This document shows positions 24,351 through 32,454 of a stretch of 64,000 nt of DNA, piece after piece; position 1 is the stretch's first letter, and each line of letters opens with the position of its first letter. The stretch comes from Dellaglioa kimchii (lineage in GTDB: Bacteria > Bacillota > Bacilli > Lactobacillales > Lactobacillaceae): the NCBI RefSeq assembly GCF_046115505.1, contig NZ_CP170736.1:1452743-1516742 (forward strand), given 5' to 3'. The notes beneath the pieces are model-generated. The model had not been told where the DNA came from. It did no database searches and saw nothing but the letters and a program-made list of their open reading frames with translations. Position numbers and translations under genes: made by a program.

Positions 24351-24408
24351 AATCTTCTAATGATTGATGAACAGCTAATACGCTGTGAATTATTGTTAGA
24401 AGATTTTT
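24351..24408 (+). terminator. Terminator of the GH1-nanE operon
   Basis: Outer stem AATCTTCTAA (24351-24360) with TTAGAAGATT (24396-24405), inner stem ACAGC/GCTGT (24371-24386), and a T-tract. Confidence 0.75.
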
Positions 24409-24572
24409 CTGTAATAATAGGTTTAAAATTTACTCTAATTAAAATTAGAATAATTTAAATATTGTTGTTAAAACAGCTTTATTTTACTGTGTTTATAGAA
24501 AATAAAAATCTATTTAACAAATCATGACATAAGTGGTATTCTTATAACATGATAAAAACTGAGAGAGAAAAG

Positions 24573-25130
24573 ATGTCAGATGGTGAACCGTATGAGCAGT
24601 TGGATCCGGAATTAGTTGAACGACGAGAACTGATTCGGAGAAAACTGCGGACAATTAACCAGCTTGACGATAATAAGCAACAAAATACAAATATTAAAGC
24701 ATTATTGGCTGATTCCGGTGAAGACTTTTGGGCCGAAACAGGAATCGAATTTGATTATGGATTTAATATTCATATCGGAAATCACTTTTATGCGAACTAC
24801 CATTTAACGATGTTGGACACTTGTCCAATCACAATTGGTGATCATTGTTACATTGGACCAGACGTTGGATTTTACACGCCAGTACACCCCTTATCTGCAA
24901 AATTACGTGATGCGGATGTTGAAATGGGTAAACCAATTACGGTTGGTGATAGTGTCTGGATGGGTGGACACGTCACGATTTTACCAGGAGTTACAATTGG
25001 TAATCGAGTCGTTGTCGGCGCTGGCTCAGTGGTCACAAAATCGTTTGGTGATGATCTCGTAATTGCGGGTAACCCGGCACGAATTATTCGTTATCTAGAT
25101 GATAATGGTGACGTGAGTCCAGGTAAGTGA
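24573..25130 (+). CDS. Hexapeptide-repeat sugar O-acetyltransferase
   Basis: A 185-residue Maa/NodL-type acetyltransferase. The hexapeptide helix begins near residue 70 (FDYGFNIHIGNHFYANYHLT), with the catalytic His in DVGFYTPVHPL, and ends with GAGSVVTKSFGDDLVIAGNPA. ATG 24573 (MSDGEPYEQL) was chosen. An in-frame ATG at 24549 has no RBS and lies only 10 nt past a TATTCT-like -10. It is a single gene with its own terminator. It differs clearly from the paralogue at 13863. The acceptor is unknown. Confidence 0.87.
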   Translation: MSDGEPYEQLDPELVERRELIRRKLRTINQLDDNKQQNTNIKALLADSGEDFWAETGIEFDYGFNIHIGNHFYANYHLTMLDTCPITIGDHCYIGPDVGFYTPVHPLSAKLRDADVEMGKPITVGDSVWMGGHVTILPGVTIGNRVVVGAGSVVTKSFGDDLVIAGNPARIIRYLDDNGDVSPGK

Positions 25131-25188
25131 TTCGATAGAATATTATAATTTACGTTATGAGTATTTGTATAAGATAGCAAAGCTAACA

Positions 25189-25242
25189 AGCACGCTGTGC
25201 AGATATCCCTAGTGGAGAAACTGTATCAGTGTGCTTTTTTTT
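25189..25242 (+). terminator. Terminator or attenuator between maa-like and BCCT genes
   Basis: Stem AGCACGCTG (25189-25197) with CAGTGTGCT (25227-25235), one G-T pair, and a long structured loop of 29 nt; eight T follow. It may end the upstream gene or regulate the BCCT gene 80 nt downstream. No known riboswitch motif was recognised. Confidence 0.7.
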
Positions 25243-25322
25243 GTGCAATTAAAAGCAGAATTATTGGAGTGAGTGCGGCGATGAATTAAAGATCGTGCTC
25301 TAAAATTTAGGAGGAAATTTTT

Positions 25323-26930
25323 ATTTTAGAAAAACAGAATATCGACAAAAAAATGTTTTTACCAACTGTGGCATTATTTATTTTAGTATCAGTTGGATTA
25401 TTACTCGGTGGGTCTGGTTTGAAGGCAGAATTAGGTTCAATAATGGATGCTATTACGGCCCACTTGAGTTGGGCTTATCTTGGTATCTATATTCTCAATT
25501 TTGTTTTCTTTTTATATATTGCATTAAGCCATTATGGCAAAATTACATTGGGTAATAAAGGTGAAAAGCCAGCATACAGTGATTTTAAATGGGGTAGTAT
25601 GGTATTTGCGACGGCCATTGATGCCAGTATTTTAATGCTTAGCATGGTTGATCCGCTTCGTTATGTACAACAACCTTTGTTTGGTGCTAAAGCGATGTCG
25701 CCTGCTAATTATCAAAATGCTCACATGTTAGGTCAATTCGATTGGGGTCCAATGGCGTGGATGATGTTCGCATCTTCAGCTGTAATTATTTCATACGTTA
25801 TGTACGTTAAAAAAGCGAAAGTTATGTGTGTTAGTGATGTGATTCCTATGTTAAAAGGGGATCAACCTTATAAAAAAATCTTACGAAAAATTATTGATTT
25901 TCTTGTCGTTTTCGGTATTATGGGCGGTGTTGGTTCATCAGTTGGGATGGAAATACCTGTATTATCTAAAATTATTGCAACATTAACGGGAGTCCAAGAC
26001 ACAATTCTTTTAAAATTAGCATTATTTGTTGTCCTGTTCAGCATTTTCACGTTAACTATGTTTAAAGGAATTAAGGGTGGGATTGATCGATTGAGTTCAG
26101 CTCATATTTGGACAGCCATTGGCTTTTTGTTAATTGTTCTGTTAGTTGGACCAACGGTTTATATTTTGAAGTCAGAAGGTAACAGTCTTGTACTGATGGT
26201 TACTCAATTTGTAGCGATGAGTACAGGGACAGCTTCAGGATTAGGTCATGCGATTGATCCAGTTAAATCGGAAACAATTTTCTACTGGGGTTGGTGGTTA
26301 ACTTTCATGCCATTCATGGGCCTATTTATTGCTAGAATTTCGCGTGGACGAACGATTCGTCAGGTGATATTAGGAATGCTTGCGTATGGTGCTTTAGGAT
26401 GTATGAGTTTCTACGCAATCTTAGGTGGTTATTCACTCTACTTACAACAAAGTGGAGCTGCTGATTTAATTCATACACTAAATGTATATGGTCAAGCTGC
26501 AGCAATTGCACAAGTTATTTCAACGTTGCCATTTAAATACGTTATGCTAGTTATCTATGCGATTTCATGTTTTATCTTTTTAGCAACGACAATTTCATCA
26601 TCTGCATTTATCGTGTCGTCGTTTACTAGTACAAAACTCAAACCGTCAGAACAACCAAGTTTATTTAGCCGATTAGTTTGGATGGGAATCTTCATGTTAT
26701 TCTCATTTGGTATCGTCTTTGTTGGTGGCTTTAAAACAATCCAAGCTATCTGTTTATTAGCTGGGTTCCCATTAATTTTTGTGTCATTGTTATTGATTAT
26801 TTCAACGTGGCAGTACTTAGCCGAAGATCGTTCAACGGAAAGTGCTCATGATTCATTGATGAAAATTTTTGGAAAATTAAAGAAGAACTTAGTTTCTTAT
26901 CAACATTTGATACATGATAGTAATAACTAA
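25323..26930 (+). CDS. BCCT family betaine/carnitine/choline transporter, ATT at the start position
   Basis: A secondary transporter for quaternary ammonium compounds, with about 12 membrane helices. The frame reads (I/M)LEKQNIDKKMFLPTVALF from ATT 25323, 8 nt after a perfect AGGAGG (25309-25314), giving 535 residues. The first ATG in frame (25353) lies 38 nt after that RBS with no RBS of its own. Diagnostic features are the WGSMVFATAIDASILM region, MSTGTASGLGHAIDP, and the FYWGWWLTFMPFMGLFIARI segment near residue 325, a variant of the BCCT signature. An AUU start or a start mutation is therefore likely. Substrate, probably glycine betaine or carnitine, is inferred from family. Confidence 0.85.
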   Translation: MLEKQNIDKKMFLPTVALFILVSVGLLLGGSGLKAELGSIMDAITAHLSWAYLGIYILNFVFFLYIALSHYGKITLGNKGEKPAYSDFKWGSMVFATAIDASILMLSMVDPLRYVQQPLFGAKAMSPANYQNAHMLGQFDWGPMAWMMFASSAVIISYVMYVKKAKVMCVSDVIPMLKGDQPYKKILRKIIDFLVVFGIMGGVGSSVGMEIPVLSKIIATLTGVQDTILLKLALFVVLFSIFTLTMFKGIKGGIDRLSSAHIWTAIGFLLIVLLVGPTVYILKSEGNSLVLMVTQFVAMSTGTASGLGHAIDPVKSETIFYWGWWLTFMPFMGLFIARISRGRTIRQVILGMLAYGALGCMSFYAILGGYSLYLQQSGAADLIHTLNVYGQAAAIAQVISTLPFKYVMLVIYAISCFIFLATTISSSAFIVSSFTSTKLKPSEQPSLFSRLVWMGIFMLFSFGIVFVGGFKTIQAICLLAGFPLIFVSLLLIISTWQYLAEDRSTESAHDSLMKIFGKLKKNLVSYQHLIHDSNN

Positions 26931-26941
26931 ATATAAAGAGG

Positions 26942-26969
26942 CCACTCCGTTATTATGGAGTGGTTTTTT
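26942..26969 (+). terminator. Terminator of the BCCT gene
   Basis: Stem CCACTCC (26942-26948) with GGAGTGG (26957-26963), extended by A-T pairs, and TTTTTT. Confidence 0.85.
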
Positions 26970-27169
26970 AGTACCCATTTTTAGTATTATGTCATAACCT
27001 ACGCTGTTCCCAATTAAAAATAACCGTAAGCCTTAAACTGGAGCCTTCTAAATCTATCAATATTAAAATCTAAATATTTGAAAAATCCGAAATAAAAACA
27101 TATGATAATATAGATAATAAATTGATACAGACTAATAAAAACCATAACTAAATAAAAGAGGGTAACTAA

Positions 27170-27475
27170 ATGAACTTTGAAGATGATATTCCAACAATTA
27201 CGACTACGGAACTTGACCTATTATTAGCACAAAAGCCACAGATTATTGATGTTCGAGAAGACGATGAGTTCGCTGAAGGTCATATTCCTGGGGCAATAAA
27301 TATCCCGTTAGATGAAGTTGACGATTATGAATTAACAGGTAAAGCATATATTATTTGTCGATCAGGACGTCGTAGTGCACAAGCTGCGGATATCCTATTT
27401 GAAAAAGGTTATGATGTTGTTGATGTATATGGCGGAATGCTTAGCTGGCAAGGTTCAACAGTTACAGGTAGTTAA
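27170..27475 (+). CDS. Rhodanese-like domain protein
   Basis: A 101-residue single-domain rhodanese (sulfurtransferase fold). The catalytic Cys63 is in ICRSGRRSA, and the upstream IIDVREDDEFAEGHIPGAIN is the classic CDC25/rhodanese entry. The RBS is GAGGG before ATG 27170. It is a stand-alone gene; the sulfur acceptor is unknown. It could act in persulfide transfer or stress response, as in other lactobacilli. Confidence 0.9.
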   Translation: MNFEDDIPTITTTELDLLLAQKPQIIDVREDDEFAEGHIPGAINIPLDEVDDYELTGKAYIICRSGRRSAQAADILFEKGYDVVDVYGGMLSWQGSTVTGS

Positions 27476-27643
27476 ACGTTTTCAGCGATAGCATATTTTT
27501 ATTAAAATTTGGGGCGTATTACTTGTGTATACGCCTCTTTTTACATTATAATAAGTCAAATAAACATTTATGTATTAGAAATCAATAATTTTTTGCTTTA
27601 TTTTGGGTGGGAACTAAGGCGATCTATAACTAGGAGGGTCAAA

Positions 27644-28069
27644 ATGATTGAGTTAAGTGGGACTTTCAACAAACTAAATCAGTTGTTGAGCTTGTATGGG
27701 AAACAAGATGGACTAATGAACATTAAACAATTGGGGACAATTGATACTTATTATCTAAATGCGATCGAACAGTTGAACAGTCCAACAATTGGACGTGTTT
27801 CAAAATTGTTGAATCAATCAACGCCAAATACGAATTACCATTTGAAAAAATTAATCACATTAGGATTAGTGGAAAAAAAGGCTGATATAACAGATAAACG
27901 AGTTGTTCACTTATCTGTTACGGATAAGTATAAAGGTCTGACAACTTTTAATAGTGATTTTTGGAATCAATTGGAAAGTAAATTGGAAACGCAAGTTACA
28001 GGGCAAGATCTTGCAACGTTCAGACGCGTTTTAAAAGAGACAATTAGTCAGATTGAATCGATGGAATAA
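27644..28069 (+). CDS. MarR family transcriptional regulator
   Basis: A 141-residue winged-helix regulator. The DNA-binding part is about residues 45-95 (SPTIGRVSKLLNQSTPNTNY, then HLKKLITLGLVEKKADITDK, then RVVHLSVT). ATG 27644 follows TAGGAGGG; the longer upstream frame has no RBS and was rejected. It lies upstream of recA but is separated from it by a terminator. The ligand and targets are unknown. Confidence 0.88.
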   Translation: MIELSGTFNKLNQLLSLYGKQDGLMNIKQLGTIDTYYLNAIEQLNSPTIGRVSKLLNQSTPNTNYHLKKLITLGLVEKKADITDKRVVHLSVTDKYKGLTTFNSDFWNQLESKLETQVTGQDLATFRRVLKETISQIESME

Positions 28070-28152
28070 GTTAAATAATTAGAATTTATTTAAGAAAATG
28101 GCGTATTTAATTAATAAGCATGCAGTATAATTGAATACATCGATACCTAGTA

Positions 28153-28178
28153 AGAACGATAATTGCATCGTTCTTTTT
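28153..28178 (+). terminator. Terminator of the MarR gene
   Basis: Stem AAGAACGAT (about 28152-28160) with ATCGTTCTT (28167-28175), loop AATTGC, and a T-tract. Confidence 0.85.
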
Positions 28179-28203
28179 ATTTTTGGCAAAGATGATTTAA
28201 CGC

Positions 28204-28232
28204 TTGCGATATAAAATTTAATGAGGTATGAT
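28204..28232 (+). promoter_or_regulatory. recA promoter
   Basis: TTGCGA (28204-28209), 17-nt spacer, TATGAT (28227-28232). Confidence 0.65.
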
Positions 28233-28245
28233 AAGTAGATGGAAA

Positions 28246-28259
28246 CGAACAGATGTTCT
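28246..28259 (+). promoter_or_regulatory. SOS box (LexA) of recA
   Basis: CGAACAGATGTTCT matches the Firmicutes LexA box CGAACRNRYGTTYC at all but the last position. It lies just downstream of the -10. Confidence 0.88.
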
Positions 28260-28284
28260 ACTATTGAGAGGATGGTTACTAACT

Positions 28285-29445
28285 ATGGCTAACAGAAGTA
28301 TTGCAACCGGAGACGGCAAAAGAAAAGACGGTAAAGAACGCGAAGCAGCACTAGAAAAAGCGTTATCAGCAATTACAAAAGAATTCGGACAAGGTGCCAT
28401 TATGAAGATGGGGGACAAAGCCGACACGAAGATTGATGTTACTTCAACTGGTATTTTATCGTTGGATTACGCATTAGGAGTTGGTGGTTTTCCTAAAGGC
28501 CGTATTGTTGAAATATACGGACCAGAAAGTTCTGGTAAAACAACAATTGCACTTCATGCAACAGCAGAAGTCCAAAAAAATGGTGGTACAGTTGCTTATA
28601 TCGATGCTGAAAATGCCATGGATCCCGCATATGCAACAGCATTAGGTGTTGATATTGATGGATTACTATTATCACAACCAGATACTGGTGAACAAGGATT
28701 AGAAATTGCAGATGCTTTGGTATCCAGTGGTGCCGTTGATCTTGTCGTTATTGATTCAGTTGCAGCTTTAGTTCCTCGTGCAGAAATTGAAGGCGAAATG
28801 GGTGACGCTCATGTTGGGTTACAAGCTCGTATGATGTCACAAGCTCTCCGTAAATTGGCTGGTTCAATCAACAAAACAAGAACAACTGTTATTTTTATTA
28901 ATCAATTACGTGAAAAAGTTGGTGTCATGTTTGGTAGTCCTGAAACAACACCAGGTGGCCGTGCTTTAAAATTCTACGCAACAATTCGTTTAGACGTTCG
29001 TCGTCGTGGACAAATTAAAGATGGTACGGATGTTATTGGTAATGAAACAACCATTAAAGTTGTTAAAAATAAAGTAGCGCCACCATTTAAAATTGCTGAA
29101 TTAAACATGATGTACGGATCAGGTATCTCAGCTACTGCTGATATCTTAGATCTTGCTGTTGAAAATGGTATCGCTGAAAAAGCTGGGTCATGGTTCTCAT
29201 ACCATGGCGAACGTTTAGGTCAAGGTAAACCAAATGTTGTTAATATTTTGGAACAAAAACCTGATATGTTACATGATATGGACCAAGAAGTTCGTGCAAA
29301 AATATTTGCACCTGATGAAGAACCAGTCAAAGAAGTTAAAGAAGAAACAGCAGCACCAAAGAAAACAACTAAAAAAGTTAAAAAAGCTGACGATGCTCCA
29401 GTGTTAGATTCAAAAATCGAAACATTAGATTTACCAGAAGCTTAA
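28285..29445 (+). CDS. recA: Recombinase A
   Basis: A 386-residue RecA, which forms filaments on single-stranded DNA, drives strand exchange and triggers LexA self-cleavage. Walker A GPESSGKTT is at 79-87. The conserved MAW-type motif is replaced by VDLVVIDSVAALVPRAEIEG. Loop 2 and the FINQLREKVGVMFGSPETTPGG segment are intact. The C-terminal tail is acidic then Lys-rich (EEPVKEVKEE...KKTTKKVKK). ATG 28285 (MANRSIATGD) was chosen on homology; RBS GAGAGGA. LexA controlled. Confidence 0.98.
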   Translation: MANRSIATGDGKRKDGKEREAALEKALSAITKEFGQGAIMKMGDKADTKIDVTSTGILSLDYALGVGGFPKGRIVEIYGPESSGKTTIALHATAEVQKNGGTVAYIDAENAMDPAYATALGVDIDGLLLSQPDTGEQGLEIADALVSSGAVDLVVIDSVAALVPRAEIEGEMGDAHVGLQARMMSQALRKLAGSINKTRTTVIFINQLREKVGVMFGSPETTPGGRALKFYATIRLDVRRRGQIKDGTDVIGNETTIKVVKNKVAPPFKIAELNMMYGSGISATADILDLAVENGIAEKAGSWFSYHGERLGQGKPNVVNILEQKPDMLHDMDQEVRAKIFAPDEEPVKEVKEETAAPKKTTKKVKKADDAPVLDSKIETLDLPEA

Positions 29446-29463
29446 TAAAAAAATAGTGAAGTA

Positions 29464-29503
29464 AACCTCCAGTATTGGATTAGTCCAATACTGGAGGTTT
29501 TTT
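29464..29503 (+). terminator. recA terminator
   Basis: A 15-bp stem AACCTCCAGTATTGG with its exact complement, loop ATTAGT, then TTTTTT. Confidence 0.92.
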
Positions 29504-29556
29504 ATAATTGATCAAACAAAAAAGGTAGAAGAAGTGTATAAGTAGATAACTTCCAC

Positions 29557-29967
29557 TTACACACTTCTTCTACCTTCTCCTTTGGGCATATGGATCAATG
29601 ATATTGCATGAATATCATTAATTTTAACGGTGATATTATTGATAATTATATTATCTTCATACCAGCCATTAATGAGTCCTTGTACAGGTTCTAAAAGTGT
29701 ATCATCCAAATTTTTGTTAGTGAGATCGACAGTGACAGGGGTAGATTTAATGATTGCCAAATTAATTACTTCTGCAATTTTAGTATCATTCATCTTAATG
29801 TCATGTGTTAATTTCTGTTTTCGTGTCTCTTCGTTTAATTTTTTTGTTCGAGCCGATGTATGATCGCTTAAATAGAATCCTTGCCATTTCATCATACCGC
29901 GATCGTGATAATCATATTTTAAAAATTGATTTATCAAATTTGCATCAACATCAGTTATTTTATTCAT
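29557..29967 (-). CDS. YolD-like protein
   Basis: A 136-residue protein of the YolD-like family, which travels with UvrX/UmuC-type Y-family polymerases and is thought to substitute for UmuD. It reads YDYHDRGMMKWQGFYLSDHT near the start and INDIHAISLIHMP near the end. ATG 29967 follows GGAGGT on the minus strand. Its start overlaps the end of the polymerase gene by 8 nt, so it is translationally coupled and LexA-controlled with it. Confidence 0.87.
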   Translation of the reverse strand: MNKITDVDANLINQFLKYDYHDRGMMKWQGFYLSDHTSARTKKLNEETRKQKLTHDIKMNDTKIAEVINLAIIKSTPVTVDLTNKNLDDTLLEPVQGLINGWYEDNIIINNITVKINDIHAISLIHMPKGEGRRSV

Positions 29968-31270
29968 AAGTGTTACCTCCAGCATGGCCACCGACTAGAC
30001 CAGCGCGATAAATAGCTGTTGCACCTTCAGACTTACTGGAGAGTTTTACGATCGATTTAAAACCATATTTTTTTCGTATAATATCAATGGTGTTATCTAA
30101 GTTGTGATTTTTTTGTTCCGTATTATTGGTGTCAAACATGTCTAATTGTTGACTATTATCGTCAACTAATTTGCCACACGAAATACTAATATGTCTTAGA
30201 GCTTCATGATGCCATTTTTTTTGAAATAGGTCGATGGCATATTTTGTGATTTGGGCATTACTATTTGTTGAATCAATTTTTAATGAACTACCAAAGCCTG
30301 AATATTTTTTTCCAGAATCTGTAGATTCGGCTAAAGAAAATCCAATGCCTAAATTAATGACAGTAGCCACTTTGTGATGAGAACGTAATCGTGCTGCTAC
30401 TTGTTCTGCAATTTCACGAATAACGACTTCAATTTCAGATTGGATAACATAGTCTTTTGGTAAGACTTGGCTATTACCATAGGATTTTTCCTTGGGGGTA
30501 TATTTATCATGAATGATTGAACGATCAATTCCCCAAGAAAATGCAAATAATTGGCTACCGATTACGCCAAATTTGTTTTTTAATTCATAGGGGTTGAAGT
30601 GAGCTAAATCGTTCATTGAATTAATATGATTTTTTTTTAATTTTTCGGCCGTTCTAGAGCCGATTGACCAAATATCATCAAGTTGCGTTATTGGCCATAA
30701 CTTATCCGGGACATCTTCATAGTGCCATTCAGCAATTAAACTATGGTTATGTTTTGCCTCAATATCCAGGGCGAATTTAGCAAGAAGTGGATTATCACCA
30801 ATACCAACAGTTGTATAAATACCTGTTTTCCCTTTGACCGCAAGTTGAATTTTACGAGCCACTTCATAGGGACTATTTCCGAAAAGTTTCCAACTAGTGG
30901 TCATATCAATAATTGACTCATCAATAGAGTATGGGTGGATATCGTCATTAGACGCAAATTGTTGAAATAGTTTATTGATTTTTAAGTTCTCTTCTATGTA
31001 AAGATTCATTCTTGGTTGGGCAATAACTAAACGTTTATCATGAATTGGCACGTCAGTAGCTCTTGATACGTTTGTGATACCAAATATTTTCTTAGCCATA
31101 GGGCTAGCAGCTAGTACTAACCCACTACCCGTATTATTTTCTGTAGACATAACAACGAGAATAGAGCGTAATGGATTAAGACCGCGCGCAACTGATTCAA
31201 CAGAAGCATAGAAAGATTTAGAATCAATCATAAAGATGACTTTTCTGGGTTCATTACTATAATTGTACAT
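29960..31270 (-). CDS. Y-family DNA polymerase (UmuC/UvrX-like)
   Basis: A 436-residue translesion polymerase. Active-site motifs are FMIDSKSFYASVE near residue 13 (metal Asp) and SIDESIIDMT near 115. The helix-hairpin-helix part includes IWSIGSRTAEKLKK near 200, and a little-finger domain follows. ATG 31270 lies 9 nt after AAGGAGG on the minus strand; the longer frame from 31327 would run through the promoter. An SOS box sits exactly in the promoter spacer. With the YolD-like gene it forms a damage-induced mutagenesis operon of the kind often found on plasmids and phages as well as chromosomes. Confidence 0.92.
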   Translation of the reverse strand: MYNYSNEPRKVIFMIDSKSFYASVESVARGLNPLRSILVVMSTENNTGSGLVLAASPMAKKIFGITNVSRATDVPIHDKRLVIAQPRMNLYIEENLKINKLFQQFASNDDIHPYSIDESIIDMTTSWKLFGNSPYEVARKIQLAVKGKTGIYTTVGIGDNPLLAKFALDIEAKHNHSLIAEWHYEDVPDKLWPITQLDDIWSIGSRTAEKLKKNHINSMNDLAHFNPYELKNKFGVIGSQLFAFSWGIDRSIIHDKYTPKEKSYGNSQVLPKDYVIQSEIEVVIREIAEQVAARLRSHHKVATVINLGIGFSLAESTDSGKKYSGFGSSLKIDSTNSNAQITKYAIDLFQKKWHHEALRHISISCGKLVDDNSQQLDMFDTNNTEQKNHNLDNTIDIIRKKYGFKSIVKLSSKSEGATAIYRAGLVGGHAGGNTYE

Positions 31271-31298
31271 TCGAGGAAACCTCCTTAACATATATCTA

Positions 31299-31327
31299 AT
31301 TATACGAACATACGTTCCTTTAGTCAA
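31299..31327 (-). promoter_or_regulatory. Promoter of the Y-family polymerase operon
   Basis: On the minus strand: TTGACT (31327-31322), 17-nt spacer, TATAAT (31304-31299). Confidence 0.82.
31305..31318. promoter_or_regulatory. SOS box (LexA) in the polymerase promoter spacer
   Basis: CGAACATACGTTCC is a full match to CGAACRNRYGTTYC and lies between the -35 and -10 boxes, so LexA binding would fully occlude RNA polymerase. Confidence 0.93.
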
Positions 31328-31371
31328 TGATGTTTATTTAATAGACATATTCAAGAAGGGCTATAAATAAT

Positions 31372-31420
31372 AAAAAGAATAACTTATACCCTAAATATAA
31401 AGGTATAAGTTATTCTTTTT
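31372..31420 (-). terminator. Terminator of mleR
   Basis: A 19-bp stem, 31372-31390 with 31402-31420, flanked by A and T runs on both sides, so it can work in both directions. It lies directly after the mleR stop on the minus strand. Confidence 0.85.
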
Positions 31421-31421
31421 T

Positions 31422-32303
31422 CTAGATAGTAGGATCAATTAAAACGTCAATTAATTTTGCTTGTGTAGGCGTTAAAATATGACTTGTACGATAAACGAGT
31501 GACATTAAAAATTTAGGTTGGTCTAATTCTGATAAGGGGAGTGAGACCAGATCATCTGCAGCATCCAATGCTAGTTCTGTTAAAAAACCAATACCAACAT
31601 TTTCAGTAACCATTTTTTTAATAATCTGACTATCACTTGTTGTATAGATGATCTTTGGTTTGAAATGATTTTTTGTTGTTAACTCTTTAAAAACGATTGG
31701 ATGAACAAAACCTTCATTTTGCATAATAAATTTTTCATTTCGAAGTTCGGAAAATTTAACGGATTCTCTTGAGGCAAGGGGATGGTGTTTACTAACGATA
31801 ATCTTGAAGTGTTTAGACGCAAAATTTCTGGCAATTAAGCGATTATCTTCTATTGGTTTAACGGAACCTAATAAAGCCATATCTAATGATCCGTTTATTA
31901 ACTGAAGAAGTAAGGCTTGGGAGCCGTTCTCAACTGTGTCTAGATGATTAATCAGACCTGAATTAAATAAATTGCTGACAATCTGCGGAAAATAGTATGT
32001 TCCTATAATAGGTGGTAATCCAAATCGAACGTGTTCATTTTTAAGTTGATTAATTTCTTGATTAGCAATTGTTAATTCTTTGAGAATAATATTAACATGT
32101 TCAGAAAATTGTTCACCACTTGGTGTAAAAGAAACCTGATGATGTGATTGATCACGAATGATCAGATTTATGTCTAGTTCAGTTTCTAAGCGTTTCATTG
32201 CAGTTGTGATTGTTGGTTGACTAACCGAAAAAAAGTGAGCAACTTTTGAAAAATTTCTCAAATTAATTATTTGTTGATAATATTCTAAATCTCGAATGTT
32301 CAT
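31422..32303 (-). CDS. mleR: LysR family regulator MleR
   Basis: A 293-residue LysR-type activator. The N-terminal HTH (about 5-60) reads LEYYQQIINLRNFSKVAHFF, SVSQPTITTAMKRLE. The C-terminal co-inducer domain follows. ATG 32303 (MNIRDLEYYQ) follows AAAGGAG; the frame upstream was rejected. Divergent from mleS, as is typical of malolactic clusters, where MleR activates mleS and mleP in response to L-malate. Confidence 0.9.
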   Translation of the reverse strand: MNIRDLEYYQQIINLRNFSKVAHFFSVSQPTITTAMKRLETELDINLIIRDQSHHQVSFTPSGEQFSEHVNIILKELTIANQEINQLKNEHVRFGLPPIIGTYYFPQIVSNLFNSGLINHLDTVENGSQALLLQLINGSLDMALLGSVKPIEDNRLIARNFASKHFKIIVSKHHPLASRESVKFSELRNEKFIMQNEGFVHPIVFKELTTKNHFKPKIIYTTSDSQIIKKMVTENVGIGFLTELALDAADDLVSLPLSELDQPKFLMSLVYRTSHILTPTQAKLIDVLIDPTI

Positions 32304-32454
32304 TATAATCTCCTTTAAATCAACGTTTATAATCCTCATATAAATAATATTTATAGTATAACACATGTTTGACTATAATTTTTAAAGGGGTGTATTCTTG
32401 CTCTTGTAAGTTAAAGAGAAAACAAAATATAAAAAAATAATGGAGGAATTAATG

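Noticed and set aside
25143..25322. Riboswitch controlling the BCCT gene
   Set aside because: The hairpin with a 29-nt loop is suggestive, but it fits no riboswitch class I can recognise; kept as a terminator.
31271..31327. Longer N-terminus of the Y-family polymerase (start at 31327)
   Set aside because: It would be translated through the -35, SOS box and -10; ATG 31270 has a proper AAGGAGG.
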